Assembly (NCBI RefSeq): GCF_018457175.1
Contig: NZ_JAGFNU010000008.1
Location: 144,113-208,112, forward strand
DNA: 64,000 nucleotides
Direction of reading: 5' to 3'
Source of the DNA: Pseudohalocynthiibacter aestuariivivens
GTDB lineage: Bacteria > Pseudomonadota > Alphaproteobacteria > Rhodobacterales > Rhodobacteraceae
Shown here: in pieces, positions 34,719-44,323 of the stretch
Position numbering within the stretch: the first letter of the stretch is position 1
How the letters are laid out: every line of letters starts with the position of its first letter
The notes under the pieces: generated by a model
Seen by the model: the letters and a program-made list of their open reading frames with translations, nothing else
What the model was told of the DNA's origin: nothing
Database searches by the model: none
Made by a program: the position numbers and the translations under genes

Positions 34719-37644
34719 GGGTTTTCTCCCCTTCCTTGTCAAGGAACACCGGATGGCAAACCTCGCACTGAACCTCGAGCCTGCGAAGATGATCCACCAT
34801 CATTATTGTCTCGCCATGACGTGCAGGGCCGTTTTTCAGAAATGCGAGACCAAGATTGCTGTCCAGCGTCGGAGAGTAACAGACAGAGATCACATATCCC
34901 TGATCGTTCACCCGTACGGCTTCGTCATTCGGGTTAAACAGATGTGCGCCTGCCACGAGTTGTTTCACCTCGCCAATGGGTTTGATCCCGACAAGCCGCT
35001 CGCGTTCTGGATCAACCAATCCGGGGCGGGCTGCGGCAGGTTTGCCGATGCAATCTTTCTTGGCGGAAACCATGCGTTCCATACCGATGTCAAAAGCCGT
35101 CACGCGTCCGTGAATTTCGGCATGCGTTATGAACCCTTTTTCGATGCGCAGTACGTTCAGCGCTTCCATACCGTAAGCGCCACCGCCCAGCGCCTCGGCC
35201 CGCGCAAGCAGATCGCGGAACAGCGCATCGCCATAGCGCGCTGGCACGGCGATTTCATAGGCATGTTCACCCGAAAACGAAATCCTGAACAGGCGGGCAT
35301 CAACACCCAAAAGCGTGACCGGACCACAGGCCATGAACGGCCAGCTTTCATTTTCGATTGGTGCATCAAGAATGGTGTTCAGCAATTTGCGCGACTTTGG
35401 CCCCGCAACGGCGAATTGCGCCCATTGTTCAGTCACTGAAATGAACCGCACGTTCATATCCAGGCAAAGACATTGATGCACGTATTCCAGATGCCGCATC
35501 ACTGGCCCGGCGGCGGCTGTTGTCGTTGTCATCAGGTAATGGTGTTCCCCAAGACGCGCTGTTGTGCCGTCATCCATCACATAGCCGTCTTCGCGCAACA
35601 TCAGGCCATACCGCGTGCGACCCACCTTAAGCGTGCTGAAGGTATTGGTATAAACAAAGTCCAGAAATGCCGCTGCATCAGGCCCCTGAATATCAATTTT
35701 GCCAAGGGTTGAAACATCCGCAATGCCAACGCTTTCGCGCACCATTTCGACCTCGCGGTCGCAGGATTGGCGCCATGTGGTTTCACAGGGACGCGGAAAG
35801 TAGGATGGACGATACCAAAGGCCCGCCTCGATCATCGGCGCAGCACGTTCAACGGTGGCAGCATGGGACGTCATAAACCGTTCCGGTGCAAAGCCCTTGC
35901 CGCGACCACCGGCCCCCATTGCCGCGATTGATACCGGGGTGAAAGGCGGGCGGAAGGTCGTTGTTCCCGTTTCGGGAATTGCGCGGCCTGTCGCGTCCGC
36001 CAGCACCGCAAGCGCCCCAACGTTCGAGTTTTTGCCCTGATCGGTGGCCATGCCTTGCGTCGTGTAGCGTTTCATATGCTCGACCGAGGCAAAGTTTTCG
36101 GCTGCGGCCTGTTTCACGTCCTTGGTGGTCACATCATTCTGAAAATCGAGCCATGCGCGGCCCTTACCAGCGACCTGCCAGAGCGGGGTAATGTTGTAGG
36201 CAGCGTCTTCGGCCTTTGGCAGCGGTATGGATGGGGTTTTAATGCCCAGCGCATCCAAGGCTTTTTTCGCGCGGAACAGCCCTGACTTAAGCGCCCCTTT
36301 TGTTGAAAATACACCAGCCGCAGCCCCGGCAACATCAAGGCCCGGGACCATGTTCGGCGTTGGAACAAAAGCGGCGATACTGTCGTTCCAGATTGGACGG
36401 CCATTCATATGGCAGGTCAGGTGAAGCGTGGGGTTCCAGCCACCCGACATTGCCAGACAATCGGTCTTGAGCGTCTCTGTTCCTGATGCTGTGCGAATTT
36501 GAACCTCGCTCAGGCCAAGGCGGCCTTTGGTGTCCACCACCTCGGCACCCGTGTAAACGGGGAAATCACCGCTGACGTCAGCATCTGGTCGGCTGTCGAT
36601 CAGTGCTGCAACCTTTACACCCGCCGCCGCCAGGTCATGCGCGGTACGATGTGCATCATCGTTGTTGCCAAAGACCGCAACCTCGCGTCCCGGCACAACA
36701 CCCCAGCGGTTGAGGTAAGCCCTGACGGCACTGGCGGTCATGATACCGGGACGGTCGTTCATCGGAAAGGCAATGGGACGCTCTATAGCGCCGGCGCAAA
36801 GCACCGCCTGTTTCGCAACGATCCGCCAGAAACATTCAAGCGGCGCATCTGCGTGTGGTGCGGCAAGATGGTTTGAGACCTGTTCAAGCGCGCCGTAGGT
36901 GCCCTGATCATAGGCACCAGTGACTGCCGTGCGGTGCATCAGGCGAACGTTATCCATTGCTTCCAGTTCAGCAATTACTTCGTCCACCCAAATATGCCCG
37001 GGCTTTTCATCCAGCGTGTAGGTCTCGGTCAGCAAGCGCCCGCCAAAGCGGCTGTCTTCCTCGGCCAGAATTACATCAGCGCCAGCGCGCGCAGCCGCCA
37101 GCGCCGCGATCAGACCAGAGGGGCCAGAGCCGATAACCAATATGTCACAAAAGGCAAAAGCCTTTTCGCATCGGTCATCATCGTGTTTGCCTGAAAGCGC
37201 ACCAAGCCCCGCTGCGCGGCGGATGAAAGGCTCATAAACCTTTTCCCAAAAGCTGCGCGGCCACATGAAAGTTTTATAATAAAACCCTGCTGACAGGAAA
37301 TTCGTGAATGCGTCATTTACTGACAGAATATCCGTTTTCAGGGACGGCCAATTGTTCTGGCTGCGCGCAACAAGACCTTCGAAAATGTCCTGCGTGGTGG
37401 CGCGGGTGTTTGGGCTCTGGCTAGGACCTTCGCCCACGGTCATCAGGGCGTTTGGTTCTTCTGACCCTGCGGTCAGAATGCCACGCGGACGGTGGTACTT
37501 GAAACTGCGCCCAGTCAAACGCACGTCATTGGCCAGCAGGGCCGAGGCGATCGTATCGCCTTCAAAGCCAGTGTATCGTTGGCCATCAAAGCTGAACCCA
37601 ACACGCGTGTCACGGTTGATCAGGCCTTTCCCCTCGACCCTCAT
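34711..37644 (-). CDS. soxA: Sarcosine oxidase alpha subunit
   Basis: The 977-residue large subunit. N-terminal region (to ~100) carries the 2Fe-2S-like fold without obvious cluster cysteines (TGFEGDTIASALLAN). A dinucleotide-binding site ILVIGSGPSGLIAALAAARAG lies near residue 170 and binds NAD in the characterised enzymes. The C-terminal ~370 residues are a GcvT-like tetrahydrofolate domain (ADVSTLGKIDIQGPDAAAFLDF, FRISFSGEHAYEIAVP). Its ATG overlaps the soxD stop by 4 bp. Confidence 0.95.
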   Translation of the reverse strand: MRVEGKGLINRDTRVGFSFDGQRYTGFEGDTIASALLANDVRLTGRSFKYHRPRGILTAGSEEPNALMTVGEGPSQSPNTRATTQDIFEGLVARSQNNWPSLKTDILSVNDAFTNFLSAGFYYKTFMWPRSFWEKVYEPFIRRAAGLGALSGKHDDDRCEKAFAFCDILVIGSGPSGLIAALAAARAGADVILAEEDSRFGGRLLTETYTLDEKPGHIWVDEVIAELEAMDNVRLMHRTAVTGAYDQGTYGALEQVSNHLAAPHADAPLECFWRIVAKQAVLCAGAIERPIAFPMNDRPGIMTASAVRAYLNRWGVVPGREVAVFGNNDDAHRTAHDLAAAGVKVAALIDSRPDADVSGDFPVYTGAEVVDTKGRLGLSEVQIRTASGTETLKTDCLAMSGGWNPTLHLTCHMNGRPIWNDSIAAFVPTPNMVPGLDVAGAAAGVFSTKGALKSGLFRAKKALDALGIKTPSIPLPKAEDAAYNITPLWQVAGKGRAWLDFQNDVTTKDVKQAAAENFASVEHMKRYTTQGMATDQGKNSNVGALAVLADATGRAIPETGTTTFRPPFTPVSIAAMGAGGRGKGFAPERFMTSHAATVERAAPMIEAGLWYRPSYFPRPCETTWRQSCDREVEMVRESVGIADVSTLGKIDIQGPDAAAFLDFVYTNTFSTLKVGRTRYGLMLREDGYVMDDGTTARLGEHHYLMTTTTAAAGPVMRHLEYVHQCLCLDMNVRFISVTEQWAQFAVAGPKSRKLLNTILDAPIENESWPFMACGPVTLLGVDARLFRISFSGEHAYEIAVPARYGDALFRDLLARAEALGGGAYGMEALNVLRIEKGFITHAEIHGRVTAFDIGMERMVSAKKDCIGKPAAARPGLVDPERERLVGIKPIGEVKQLVAGAHLFNPNDEAVRVNDQGYVISVCYSPTLDSNLGLAFLKNGPARHGETIMMVDHLRRLEVQCEVCHPVFLDKEGEKTRG

Positions 37645-37916
37645 TTTGCAGCCCCCCGCTTGACGTCAGAGGCAAGTGCCGTTGACAACACCTCGTGCGT
37701 CACCGTGTTACGGGTCACGACCAGCCATGCCGAACAACCGCTTTCATGATACCAGAGGTCACGGGTCACACCGGCCAGGTTGTCGCGGTTGTGGATGTAA
37801 TCATCCCACGCCACGTCACCCGCGTCCGGGGTCGGACGGTCAAGCGCGATGGCATCCCCGACATAATAGAATTCGCGTCTGTCGCGTTCTCCGCAAAGCG
37901 GACATTTAAGCCGCAT
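37641..37916 (-). CDS. soxD: Sarcosine oxidase delta subunit
   Basis: A 91-residue zinc-binding subunit. It opens MRLKCPLCGERDRREFYYVG, with the CxxC half of the zinc site, and the other ligands are in the WYHESGCSAWL stretch. GGAGGC precedes the ATG at 37916; a few upstream in-frame codons are ignored for that reason. A truncated second copy of its 5' half lies at 38402-38533. Confidence 0.93.
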   Translation of the reverse strand: MRLKCPLCGERDRREFYYVGDAIALDRPTPDAGDVAWDDYIHNRDNLAGVTRDLWYHESGCSAWLVVTRNTVTHEVLSTALASDVKRGAAK

Positions 37917-37979
37917 CGTTGCCTCCACTAAACAGTACAAAACCCAACACGGTTGCCCCGAACATCGACAGAAAAACCT

Positions 37980-38405
37980 CTAGCATTGGTCCACCTCAAA
38001 CCGCGCAGTTTCAGTTCTATCTGTGTCCGTAACAACAGTGCGATAGACAACCCCGCGTCGAACGAATGCCGCTCCAATCCAACTCGAACAGACCTCCTTT
38101 TGGTAGTCGGGAGCAAAAAGAGCCAACATCTCAGTGCTATTTGTCTTGGCAAATTGTTCTAATTCCGGATCAGTCAATCTGATTTCCCGCACTACTGCAG
38201 CACCATCTGCATACAACCGCACTTCCGTCCCGGGGCCGTAGTTAGGAACGTCCTGTGTGTTTGCAAATTCAACGATTTCACTGGCCATTTCCTCCGGCGA
38301 AGGTTGGTCGGAGGCATGCGCCGTTGTCGCCACATTGCTTCCTGTAATCGCAATGAGCATGGTCAGTGTCCTGACCTGTTGCTTGGTTTTATCAAAGATA
38401 CTCAA
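37980..38405 (-). CDS. Small exported protein inside the sox operon (unknown)
   Basis: About 141 residues. The proposed TTG start (38403-38405) overlaps the stop of the soxD fragment as TTGA and gives a sensible signal peptide: basic n-region KTKQQVR, hydrophobic TMLIAITGSNVATTAHA, cleavage near AHA-S. An ATG at 38360 would leave a shorter signal. The mature part has two cysteines (EVCSSWIG and the terminal Cys), possibly a disulphide, and no domain I recognise. It separates soxD from its truncated copy. Confidence 0.6.
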   Translation of the reverse strand: MSIFDKTKQQVRTLTMLIAITGSNVATTAHASDQPSPEEMASEIVEFANTQDVPNYGPGTEVRLYADGAAVVREIRLTDPELEQFAKTNSTEMLALFAPDYQKEVCSSWIGAAFVRRGVVYRTVVTDTDRTETARFEVDQC

Positions 38406-38533
38406 TCCACCCACATCCCTTGAATGCAAATCATGTTGGCTTTTCCGGCAGATTGGTCCAGCGCACTGGCATCCCCGACATAGTAAAACTCGCGTCTGTC
38501 GCGTTCCCCGTAAAGTGGGCATTTTATACGCAT
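38402..38533 (-). pseudogene. Truncated second copy of soxD
   Basis: A 43-codon frame starting MRIKCPLYGERDRREFYYVG that is clearly homologous to the first ~27 codons of soxD (also at nucleotide level, including GAACGCGACAGACGCGA). Homology ends at about ALDQ, then an unrelated short tail. The second cysteine of the CxxC zinc motif is a tyrosine, so even the surviving part would not bind zinc normally. Confidence 0.8.
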
Positions 38534-38549
38534 TTCAGCCTCTTAATGC

Positions 38550-39077
38550 TCAGTGCCGCAGGTCGTCACAGCGTGCGTCGTTAACTTGGTTCAATCGGTA
38601 GGTCACTGATTTACCCTGATATTCTGTCAGGTCGGTTGCACCACCACATTCGTCATAGTCGCCAACCATCAGATAATCAGTGCGAAACTCCAGTATCCCG
38701 CCACTGTTGCGGCTGATTTGCATGCCACCACCGTCGCATTCTACAAAACAAGCAGGGGCTTGTTTGCCGTTGCCTGCATCGCAGATCAAAAACTGATCCA
38801 GCGTTTCGCCACCCAATCCTTCTGCGCGAACATGCCCCTGATTGGCCAGAAGCACCTGCATCCGGGCGTGAAGATATGTGGAATCGTCAAAGGTCTCTTC
38901 GGTAAACAAGACGCGGATACTTTCAACAACCTGTGCGGGCTGACCCGACAGATGCGCCTTTGTATAGTTCCGTTCAAAACACCCCATCGGCATGTCCATA
39001 GCCGCGATTGGGGTTGCAACAAGGCTGCCTAAAAGCACAGCCACTGCCGTCTTTTTAATGAAGATTGTGTTGAGCAC
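38550..39077 (-). CDS. Exported cysteine-containing protein overlapping soxB (unknown)
   Basis: About 175 residues. The start is GTG 39077, lying inside the end of soxB with GGAGG at good spacing, giving 23 bp overlap in another frame. A signal peptide KKTAVAVLLGSLVATPIAA precedes a mature domain with several cysteines (PMGCFERNY, FLICDAG, ACFVECDGG, YDECGG, DARCDD), so disulphides are likely in the periplasm. Family not recognised. The start overlap implies translational coupling with soxB. Confidence 0.65.
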   Translation of the reverse strand: MLNTIFIKKTAVAVLLGSLVATPIAAMDMPMGCFERNYTKAHLSGQPAQVVESIRVLFTEETFDDSTYLHARMQVLLANQGHVRAEGLGGETLDQFLICDAGNGKQAPACFVECDGGGMQISRNSGGILEFRTDYLMVGDYDECGGATDLTEYQGKSVTYRLNQVNDARCDDLRH

Positions 39078-40308
39078 CGGTCCCCTCCTCGTCCATAAGG
39101 CCAACACCGGTTCGGAACCGGTCAAGGCGGAATTTCGCTGCGGACTCATGGTGGGTATCGGTCGCCATAAGATGCGCGAATGAATAGCCAGACCCCGGCA
39201 CAGCCTTGAACCCACCGTAGCACCAGCCACAGTCGATAAAGAGCCCCTTGGTGTCTGTCTTGTCGATGATGGGGGAGCCATCAGGCGTCATATCCATGAT
39301 ACCGCCCCAGCTGCGCAGAAGTTTTGCCTTGCCGATCATCGGCATCAGGGTCATTCCAGCCTCCATCACATGTTCAACCATCGGCAGATTGCCACGTGCC
39401 GCGTAAGAGGCGTAAAAATCCAGATCACCCCCAAAGACCAGCCCACCCTTGTCAGACTGGCTGATGTAGAAGTGACCCATCCCAAAGCTTACAACATGGT
39501 CGATGCAGGGCTTTAGCCCTTCTGTCACAAAGGCCTGCAGAACATGACTTTCAATAGGCAAGCGCATCCCGGCCAAGGCCGCAACCTGACCAGATCGGCC
39601 GGCCACAACAATCCCGACCTTTTTGGCGCAGATCGCTCCGCGAGTTGTTTGCACACCTTTCACAGCACCGTTTTCAATGTCGATGCCCGTTACTTCGCAG
39701 TTCTGAATGATATCAACACCGCGCTGGTCCGCACCGCGTGCATAACCCCAGGCCACCGCGTCATGGCGTGCAGTTCCTGCGCGTTTCTGCAGTAATCCGC
39801 CATAGATCGGAAACCGCGCCTGTTCATAGTCAAGATAAGGCAGCAAACGTTGCACATCCTCGCGCGACAGCAGCTCTACGTCATCGCCCTGATTTCGGAT
39901 CGCATTGCCCCGGCGCACGGCAGCATCGCGCTGACCATCGGAATGGAACAATGCAATCTGTCCGCGCTGAGAGTGCATGACATTGTAGTTTAGGTCTTTC
40001 TCCAACCCCTCCCACAGTTTCAGCGAATGACTGTAGAACTCAGAATTGCCGGGCAGGAAGTAATTGGCGCGCACGATGGTCGTGTTCCGGCCAACGTTGC
40101 CACCGCCAATGTAACCTTTTTCCAAAACGGCGATGTTTGTCATGCCGTGGTTCTTTGCAAGGTAGTAAGCTGTCGACAGGCCGTGACCACCGCCGCCGAT
40201 GATAATGGCGTCATATTCTGACTTTGGTTCAGGGTTGCGCCAGTGAGGGGTCCAGCCTTTGTTGCCAGACAAACCTTCTTTTATCACCCGCAGGCCGGAA
40301 AACCGCAT
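39055..40308 (-). CDS. soxB: Sarcosine oxidase beta subunit
   Basis: The catalytic flavin subunit, 417 residues. The FAD-binding Rossmann motif is YDAIIIGGGGHGLSTAYYLA near residue 33, followed by EKGYIGGGNVGRNTTIVR, and the C-terminal FIDCGWCYGGFKAVPGSG. In characterised enzymes FMN is bound covalently between the alpha and beta subunits. First gene of the sox operon, which here reads soxB, two inserted small genes, soxD, soxA, soxG. Confidence 0.95.
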   Translation of the reverse strand: MRFSGLRVIKEGLSGNKGWTPHWRNPEPKSEYDAIIIGGGGHGLSTAYYLAKNHGMTNIAVLEKGYIGGGNVGRNTTIVRANYFLPGNSEFYSHSLKLWEGLEKDLNYNVMHSQRGQIALFHSDGQRDAAVRRGNAIRNQGDDVELLSREDVQRLLPYLDYEQARFPIYGGLLQKRAGTARHDAVAWGYARGADQRGVDIIQNCEVTGIDIENGAVKGVQTTRGAICAKKVGIVVAGRSGQVAALAGMRLPIESHVLQAFVTEGLKPCIDHVVSFGMGHFYISQSDKGGLVFGGDLDFYASYAARGNLPMVEHVMEAGMTLMPMIGKAKLLRSWGGIMDMTPDGSPIIDKTDTKGLFIDCGWCYGGFKAVPGSGYSFAHLMATDTHHESAAKFRLDRFRTGVGLMDEEGTGAQHNLH

Positions 40309-40413
40309 TTCTTACTCCATAGTCAGACGAGACGATAGAACCAAGTCCACAGACAATGTGCAATGCGTCTCCGCTCGCAACTTGGCATTTTCCGACAGGA
40401 CTTGTCGCTTCTG

Positions 40414-41004
40414 TTATTTCGGTGTGGCTGCGCGCCGTTCTTCCAGCGTCAGCACATATGGCGTAACGATGGGATTTCGATTTGCGTCAAAGAAAAAATT
40501 CTCGGTTCTGCCGCGTAACTTCGCGCCGAGATTACGACGGACAAATCCCCAAATCGCGCGTCGCATGCCAAAATCTTTCAGGTTTTCAGGTGGATCAATT
40601 GCACCACCAGTATTTACCACTGCAACAAGCGGTCCGAATGCTTCGGCGTTTTTTTCACACGCTCTTACGTGGACGCCCACAAAGGCCAGTTTCGCTGAGG
40701 CCAGCGTGTTGAAAAGCGGGGAGTTGCAGCAAGAGGCGTACCAACGCATGAGACCCTTGGGTGACAGGCGCATACAGGCGAGCTTTTCAGCGCCCTCTGT
40801 CAGTTCTATTTCGGCAGGAATCGTCTGATAGATTTCTGTACCGCCATGCTCGTCCAGCACCTCCGCCGCACCAAGATGATGCGCCGCCGCCTGACAGTCG
40901 CAGCAATAGCATTTTACATGGCTGCCCGTCGTTGGAGAAACAGAATGCAACACCCCTTTCAGAGTGCCGCATCTGCAAGAAAACGCCAGATCGACTCCGG
41001 CCAT
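40414..41004 (-). CDS. DUF6151-like cysteine-rich protein (GFA-related)
   Basis: A 196-residue protein whose start, VDLAFSCRCGTLKGVLH, and KCYCCDCQAAAHHLG resemble the zinc-binding N-terminus of glutathione-dependent formaldehyde-activating (GFA-like) proteins, with further MRWYASCCNSPLFNTL. I recall relatives named DUF6151. A link to formaldehyde released by sarcosine demethylation next door is possible but is inference. It starts 4 bp downstream of the gdh stop. Confidence 0.75.
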   Translation of the reverse strand: MAGVDLAFSCRCGTLKGVLHSVSPTTGSHVKCYCCDCQAAAHHLGAAEVLDEHGGTEIYQTIPAEIELTEGAEKLACMRLSPKGLMRWYASCCNSPLFNTLASAKLAFVGVHVRACEKNAEAFGPLVAVVNTGGAIDPPENLKDFGMRRAIWGFVRRNLGAKLRGRTENFFFDANRNPIVTPYVLTLEERRAATPK

Positions 41005-41008
41005 GGAA

Positions 41009-42439
41009 TCAGAGCCCTTTGGCGCGGTAACTGGTGGCAACCTTGTCAATCGCAACCAGATAGGCTGCAACGCGCAGGTCGGTAACATCATTGCGGCCAT
41101 GCCAGACTTCGCGCATCGACTGGTAAGCAAACCGCATGGTGTCATCCAGACCAGAGCGCACGAGTTCCAGCTCATCCGCACCGCGCAGGTACTTTTCCTT
41201 GAAATCCGGGGACAACTGCCATCCAAGATTCTTGTCACCAGAAAGGCGTTCAAGCTCATCCACAACAAGCTGGTGACGGCCCTCTTCCTGACGGCGCTGC
41301 ATCCGGCCAAACCGGATGTGGCTGAGGTTTTTGACCCATTCGAAATAGGACACGGTCACACCGCCAGCGTTTGCATACATATCCGGGATAATCACCGTCC
41401 CTTTGTTCCGCAGAATCTCGTCAGCACCTGATGTGATCGGGCCGTTTGCAGCCTCGATTATCAAAGGGGCTTTAACGCGATCAGCGTTGGTAAGGTTAAT
41501 CACGCCCTCAAGAGCCGCAGGGATAAGAATGTCGCAATCCTCTTCAAGCAGCAGTGCACCGTTTTTAACGTATTTGCAGTCCGGCACATCCTTGACACCA
41601 CCATGTTTGGCGAGCCAAGCCTGAACTGCATCAATATCAAACCCCTTTTCATCAAAAATGCCGCCATCGCGTTCGATGATACCGATGATCTTGGCGCCGT
41701 CTTCCTGGGACAGAAACTTGGCAGCATGGTAACCCACATTACCAAGGCCCTGAACGATGATCCGTTTCCCGTCCAGTTTCCCGTCAAGTCCGGCTTTCGC
41801 AATATCTTCAGGATGGCGAAAGAATTCTTTCAGAGCATATTGAACGCCGCGACCGGTTGCTTCAACTCGGCCCGCGATACCACCTGCATGTGGGGGCTTG
41901 CCTGTTACGCAGGCCCTGGCATTGATGTCTGTGGTGTTCATCCGCGCGTATTGGTCGGCGATCCATGCCATCTCGCGCTCGCCCGTTCCCATGTCCGGAG
42001 CAGGCACGTTCTGGCTCGGGTTGATCAGGTCACGCTTGATCAATTCGTATGCGAACCGACGGGTAATAAGCTCCAGTTCGTGTTCATCATATTCGCGCGG
42101 ATCAATACGCAGGCCGCCTTTGGAGCCGCCAAATGGGGCCTCAACCAACGCACATTTATAGCTCATCAGTGCTGCCAGCGCTTCAACTTCGTCCTGGTTA
42201 ACACCCATTGCATAGCGGATGCCGCCTTTCACAGGTTCCATATGTTCAGAATGAACAGAACGATACCCTGTAAAGGTTTGCAACTGGCCACGAAGGCGCA
42301 CGCCGAACCGAACGGTATAAGTTGCGTTACAAACACGAATTTTTTCTTCAAGACCCGGTGGGAGATCCATTAAGGCAACAGCCCTGTTAAACATTATATC
42401 TACTGATTCACGAAAACTGGGCTCTTGGATGCCGGTCAT
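41009..42439 (-). CDS. gdhA: Glu/Leu/Phe/Val-family glutamate dehydrogenase
   Basis: A 476-residue hexameric-type enzyme interconverting glutamate and 2-oxoglutarate plus ammonia. Substrate site GGIRYAMGVNQDEVEALAALMSYKCALVEAPFGGSKGGL with catalytic Lys, dinucleotide fold IIVQGLGNVGYHAAKFL and C-terminal ANAGGVTVSYFEW. I start at ATG 42439 with GGAGAGAG upstream rather than at 42526. A degradative, NAD-linked role would suit sarcosine/amino-acid catabolism nearby; coenzyme preference is not decided by eye. Confidence 0.92.
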   Translation of the reverse strand: MTGIQEPSFRESVDIMFNRAVALMDLPPGLEEKIRVCNATYTVRFGVRLRGQLQTFTGYRSVHSEHMEPVKGGIRYAMGVNQDEVEALAALMSYKCALVEAPFGGSKGGLRIDPREYDEHELELITRRFAYELIKRDLINPSQNVPAPDMGTGEREMAWIADQYARMNTTDINARACVTGKPPHAGGIAGRVEATGRGVQYALKEFFRHPEDIAKAGLDGKLDGKRIIVQGLGNVGYHAAKFLSQEDGAKIIGIIERDGGIFDEKGFDIDAVQAWLAKHGGVKDVPDCKYVKNGALLLEEDCDILIPAALEGVINLTNADRVKAPLIIEAANGPITSGADEILRNKGTVIIPDMYANAGGVTVSYFEWVKNLSHIRFGRMQRRQEEGRHQLVVDELERLSGDKNLGWQLSPDFKEKYLRGADELELVRSGLDDTMRFAYQSMREVWHGRNDVTDLRVAAYLVAIDKVATSYRAKGL

Positions 42440-42802
42440 TTCTCTCTCCAAATCCTGCAGTCGCGAGAATCGCTCGCAACTTTCTGGGTCCTGCGACATT
42501 ATGACGAATTGGTTAACGTGTCTCACGCGAATCGAATGATTCTGCTGCTTTTTGCCCCTTAAATGGACTGTTAATTGATCTCAAAACGTGAACAACGTGG
42601 CTAAATTAGCCTTAATGTGGCGAGATGCGAAACAAAACGGCCAAGAGTGATGCAAAAAAGCCCAAGTTTTCCTGGCGTTTTTCAATTCGGACCCATCTTT
42701 GCCCATATCTTGCCACAACCTTAAAGCCTTATGTCCGGGCACTCATTTAAGTGCGAGGGGTTTCGAGGTCGTTTACAGCGACATCAAGAGAGGTATGTGA
42801 CG
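42440..42802. other. Divergent control region between gdhA and the Tad-like genes
   Basis: About 360 bp, AT-rich in its middle (42530-42720). It must hold the promoters of both operons. I see no RNA gene, repeat or extra open frame with a good start. Confidence 0.5.
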
Positions 42803-44323
42803 ATGCGTTCTGTTCAGTTCGATCACGGTATAGATGCTGCAAAGAAAATGGAAAGCACCCAAGGGTCCTTTCTGTCAAAAGCGGCGAAATTCCACCGAGA
42901 TGAAAATGGCTCTCTCATCATCTTCTCACTCTTTATTTTCGTATTGATGCTCATGGTAGGCGGCATGGCCGTTGATATGATGCGCTACGAAAACACCCGA
43001 ACGAAACTTCAGAACACGCTGGACCGCTCCATTCTGGCTGCGGCAGACCTTGACCAGACACTGGACCCTCAGTCTGTTGTTGAAGACTACTTCGACAAAG
43101 CCGGCATGCGGGATTATCTGCTTTCCGTAACCGTTGATCAGGGTCTGAACTACCGCACCGTAAGCGCGCTCGCCGCGACTGACGTCAGAACGCTGTTTAT
43201 GCCAATTCGTCAAAGCGGCGCCACTGGTGGTGAAGACCGGATGGGCCAGTTTCTTGACATGATGGGCGACACGCCCCTGCATGCACTTGCCGGGGGTGCC
43301 GCTGAAGAGCGCGTATCAAACGTGGAAATTTCACTTGTGGTGGATATTTCCGGCTCAATGGGGCGAAACAACAAGATTTACAACCTGCGGGTTGCGGCAA
43401 AGGAATTTGTCGACACGGTTATTCGTGAAGAGGCCGAAGACCTGATTTCGCTTTCCATTATCCCCTACACGGCGCATGTGAATGCGGGTCCTGCCATCTT
43501 TAACCAGATACAGCGGACATCCATCCCGAACCATAATTATTCTCATTGTATCGATTTTATTGAATCTGATTTTGATGAAACCGGGCTGGACTTCGGCACG
43601 GACGCCAATGGAAATTACAATCGGTACTATAAGCAAATGCAGCACTTTGAGTGGAGCAGCAGCTCATATCAACCGATCCGCAACCCCGGCTGCCCGATGC
43701 AGACTTATGAGCGTATCGTTCCGCTTAGCCAGGACGTGACCGCAATGCACAACACGATTGATAACTATCGTGCGCGCGCGAATACGGCGATCCATATTGG
43801 TATGAAATGGGGTTCCATTTTGCTGGATCCTTCAACACGGCCAATCGTTCAGGAACTTGCAAACCAAGGCATCGTGGATAGCGCATTTTCAACGCGCCCC
43901 GCGGCCTGGGATGACGATGAAACCATGAAAGTTGTGGTTCTGATGACCGATGGTGAGAACGTGAACACCAACCGGATCGAAGACTGGGCCTATAACTCAG
44001 AAAGCGAATACATCCACTGGAACAACTACACTTTGTGGTACTACCTCTATCGGAATGTGAGCTATTCGTACCGCAATCGGTACTACGACACGGTCTATAC
44101 GGCGTCCCAGGCGGACACGATGCTCGACAACATTTGCGACGCTGCAAAAGCCCAGGACATCACTGTGTTCACGATTGGCTTTGAAGTCAGCAACCACGGT
44201 GCCGACGTGATGCGCAGCTGTGCGTCAACCGTAAGCCACTTCTTCCGGGTCGAAGGCACAGAGATTTCGCAAGCCTTCAATGCGATTGCGCGTCAAATTA
44301 ACCAGTTGAGACTTACACAATGA
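42803..44323 (+). CDS. TadG-like pilus protein with von Willebrand A domain
   Basis: A 506-residue membrane-anchored protein. One TadE/TadG-type N-terminal segment (ENGSLIIFSLFIFVLMLMVGG, about residues 35-55) tethers a periplasmic part. The VWA domain begins near residue 175 with the MIDAS VVDISGSMG and continues with VVVLMTDGENVNT. A tyrosine-rich insert (11 Tyr in about 40 residues) sits at ~395-432. Start chosen at ATG 42803 with GAGAGG upstream. Its stop overlaps the next TadE-like gene as ATGA. The Tad secretion ATPase and pilin are not in this window. Confidence 0.85.
   Translation: MRSVQFDHGIDAAKKMESTQGSFLSKAAKFHRDENGSLIIFSLFIFVLMLMVGGMAVDMMRYENTRTKLQNTLDRSILAAADLDQTLDPQSVVEDYFDKAGMRDYLLSVTVDQGLNYRTVSALAATDVRTLFMPIRQSGATGGEDRMGQFLDMMGDTPLHALAGGAAEERVSNVEISLVVDISGSMGRNNKIYNLRVAAKEFVDTVIREEAEDLISLSIIPYTAHVNAGPAIFNQIQRTSIPNHNYSHCIDFIESDFDETGLDFGTDANGNYNRYYKQMQHFEWSSSSYQPIRNPGCPMQTYERIVPLSQDVTAMHNTIDNYRARANTAIHIGMKWGSILLDPSTRPIVQELANQGIVDSAFSTRPAAWDDDETMKVVVLMTDGENVNTNRIEDWAYNSESEYIHWNNYTLWYYLYRNVSYSYRNRYYDTVYTASQADTMLDNICDAAKAQDITVFTIGFEVSNHGADVMRSCASTVSHFFRVEGTEISQAFNAIARQINQLRLTQ

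Noticed and set aside
34718..34742. TTG start of soxG at 34742
   Set aside because: GTG at 34718 has a better ribosome site and shorter overlap with soxA.
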